The translations under genes and the position numbers were made by a program. Below the pieces are notes generated by a model. The model saw only the letters and a list, made by a program, of their open reading frames with translations, did not search any database and was not told the origin of the DNA. From MWDV01 sp964634255 (lineage in GTDB: Bacteria; Verrucomicrobiota; Verrucomicrobiia; Limisphaerales; MWDV01), in NCBI GenBank assembly GCA_964634255.1, contig CAZWJC010000329.1, positions 1 to 6,785 on the forward strand: a DNA stretch of 6,785 bases. Direction: 5' to 3'. Of the stretch, positions 6,151-6,785 are shown one piece after another; within the stretch, counting starts at the first letter, position 1, and each line of letters opens with the position of its first letter.

Positions 6151-6178
6151 TTGCAGCGGCGTGGACGCCCGCTACGAT
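6151..6178 (+). promoter_or_regulatory. Weak candidate promoter for the Dabb gene
   Basis: TTGCAG (6151-6156) and TACGAT (6173-6178) are separated by 16 bases, and the second ends 22 bases before the ATG at 6201. The matches are three of six and four of six to the sigma-70 consensus, so this is only suggestive. A transcription start is required in this divergent gap. The neighbouring sequence can also form small hairpins (GGCAA at 6129-6133 with TTGCC at 6139-6143, or GCAAGG at 6130-6135 with CCTTGC at 6149-6154). Confidence 0.2.
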
Positions 6179-6200
6179 GCTCCGCAACAAACGCTAAACC

Positions 6201-6500
6201 ATGTTTTCGCACATCGTCATCTTCTGGACCGACCCCAACCAACCCAAGGCCGCCGACGAACTCGTTGCCGGCGCAAACGAATACCTGCGCCCCATCCCCG
6301 GTGTGTTGCATTTCCACGTGGGGAAGATGGTATCCAGCCATCGGCCGGTTGTGGACCAGACATATCAAGTGGCGCTGAACATCGTCTTTCCGGACAAGAA
6401 GGCGCAGGATGATTATCAGGTGCATCCACGCCACGTGGAATTCGTGGAGAAAGTCTTCAAGCGGCTCTGCCAGCGCGTGGCGGTATTCGATTTCGCTTAG
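6201..6500 (+). CDS. Dabb (stress-responsive dimeric alpha/beta barrel) domain protein
   Basis: A 99-residue cytoplasmic protein consisting of one Dabb domain. It starts MFSHIVIFWTDP, the first beta strand with the conserved histidine and tryptophan. It continues with IPGVLHFHVGKMV (about 32-44), RPVVDQTYQVALNIVF (about 48-63), and ends YQVHPRHVEFVEKVFKRLCQ followed by RVAVFDFA. This order of strands and the QVHPRHxxFV helix are characteristic. Dabb proteins form dimers with a ferredoxin-like barrel. Some relatives bind or convert hydrophobic or polyketide-like compounds, but most bacterial single-domain members have no known reaction, and none can be assigned here. The ATG at 6201 lies after a purine-poor leader without Shine-Dalgarno. 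The gene is divergent from mazG and converges with the DUF6807-like gene 84 bases downstream. Confidence 0.88.
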   Translation: MFSHIVIFWTDPNQPKAADELVAGANEYLRPIPGVLHFHVGKMVSSHRPVVDQTYQVALNIVFPDKKAQDDYQVHPRHVEFVEKVFKRLCQRVAVFDFA

Positions 6501-6584
6501 CCGGCGCGGAAGCGGCCGGGGCGGTCATCTCCCACGATCACGGATTTCAGCGCTGCAGGACTGCGACACCTTGGTGGACGACTT
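6501..6584. other. Convergent gap between the Dabb and DUF6807-like genes
   Basis: These 84 bases contain no reading frame of note. I looked for a bidirectional terminator because two genes converge here. I found only short GC-rich stretches and no stem followed by a T run. Termination, if it occurs here, may be Rho-dependent. Confidence 0.4.
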
Positions 6585-6785
6585 TCAGCGGTATTCCTTG
6601 TACGCCTGTGTCAACCGCTCCGTACTGATCTGCCCCCGGTGAATCCAAACGCGGTAACGGCAGCGGATGACTTCACCGACCTGAAACGTCGCCGGCTTCA
6701 CGCCCGGCCAGCCGAGGCACAGCACGCCGTAATGCCGCGTCAGCCATTGCGGCGGGAAATCCGGATGGCTCGGATGCACGAAGAT
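6585..6785 (-). CDS. DUF6807 (PmoA-like) family protein, C-terminal end (cut by right window edge)
   Basis: The reverse strand is open from the window edge to a TGA at 6587-6585, giving the last 66 residues of a longer protein. It begins IFVHPSHPDFPPQWLTRHYG, then GVLCLGWPG, and ends GEVIRCRYRVWIHRGQ ... LTQAYKEYR. This resembles the C-terminus of DUF6807 (Pfam PF14100, formerly labelled methane oxygenase PmoA): an HPxxP..W.xRxYG segment, then a G-x-x-I/L-x-x-RYRxxxHxG strand pair and a closing helix. The old PmoA name is misleading, and a role in methane oxidation should not be inferred. Full-length members are often exported and are common in Verrucomicrobiota and Planctomycetota, with unproven function, possibly in carbohydrate use. 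A GTG at 6779-6777 is in frame, but the open frame beyond it and the family match argue that the true start lies outside the window. Confidence 0.75.
   Translation of the reverse strand: MFVHPSHPDFPPQWLTRHYGVLCLGWPGVKPATFQVGEVIRCRYRVWIHRGQISTERLTQAYKEYR

Overview
The window is GC-rich, gene-dense bacterial chromosomal DNA. It holds nine protein-coding regions, two of them cut by the window edges. I see no tRNA, rRNA, transposase, integrase, CRISPR array or phage gene. The GuaB N-terminus (SADMDTVT instead of the common SAAMDTVT), a C-terminus resembling DUF6807, a free-standing Dabb protein, an M29 aminopeptidase and the near absence of Shine-Dalgarno sequences together suggest a soil or freshwater member of the PVC group, most likely Verrucomicrobiota (Pedosphaera/Limisphaerales-like). 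That is an inference from gene flavour, not a phylogenetic result.

Layout. Positions 1-221 (minus) are the 5' part of an IMP dehydrogenase gene. A 142-base divergent intergenic region rich in small repeats separates it from a HutC-type GntR regulator (364-1101, plus). A 182-base spacer leads to argB, N-acetylglutamate kinase (1284-2165, plus). From 2185 to about 6096 four genes lie on the minus strand. In transcription order they are mazG, a secreted calcineurin-type phosphoesterase (ATGA overlap with mazG), an M29 aminopeptidase (58-base gap) and a four-helix membrane protein with a C39-type cysteine peptidase domain (36-base gap). Divergent from mazG is a small Dabb-fold protein (6201-6500, plus). 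The end of a DUF6807-like gene enters from the right edge (6585-6785, minus).

How the genes work together. Most of these are housekeeping genes: purine synthesis (guaB), arginine synthesis (argB) and nucleotide-pool sanitation (mazG). The close spacing of the four minus-strand genes suggests co-transcription, although their products act in different places and share no obvious pathway. The least understood elements are the membrane-anchored C39 peptidase, with its 10-base inverted repeat just after the start codon, and the orphan GntR regulator with repeated GACTTGC motifs in front of it. I found no convincing evidence of a wholly new multi-gene system. The C39 gene and the guaB-gntR promoter region are the best places to look.
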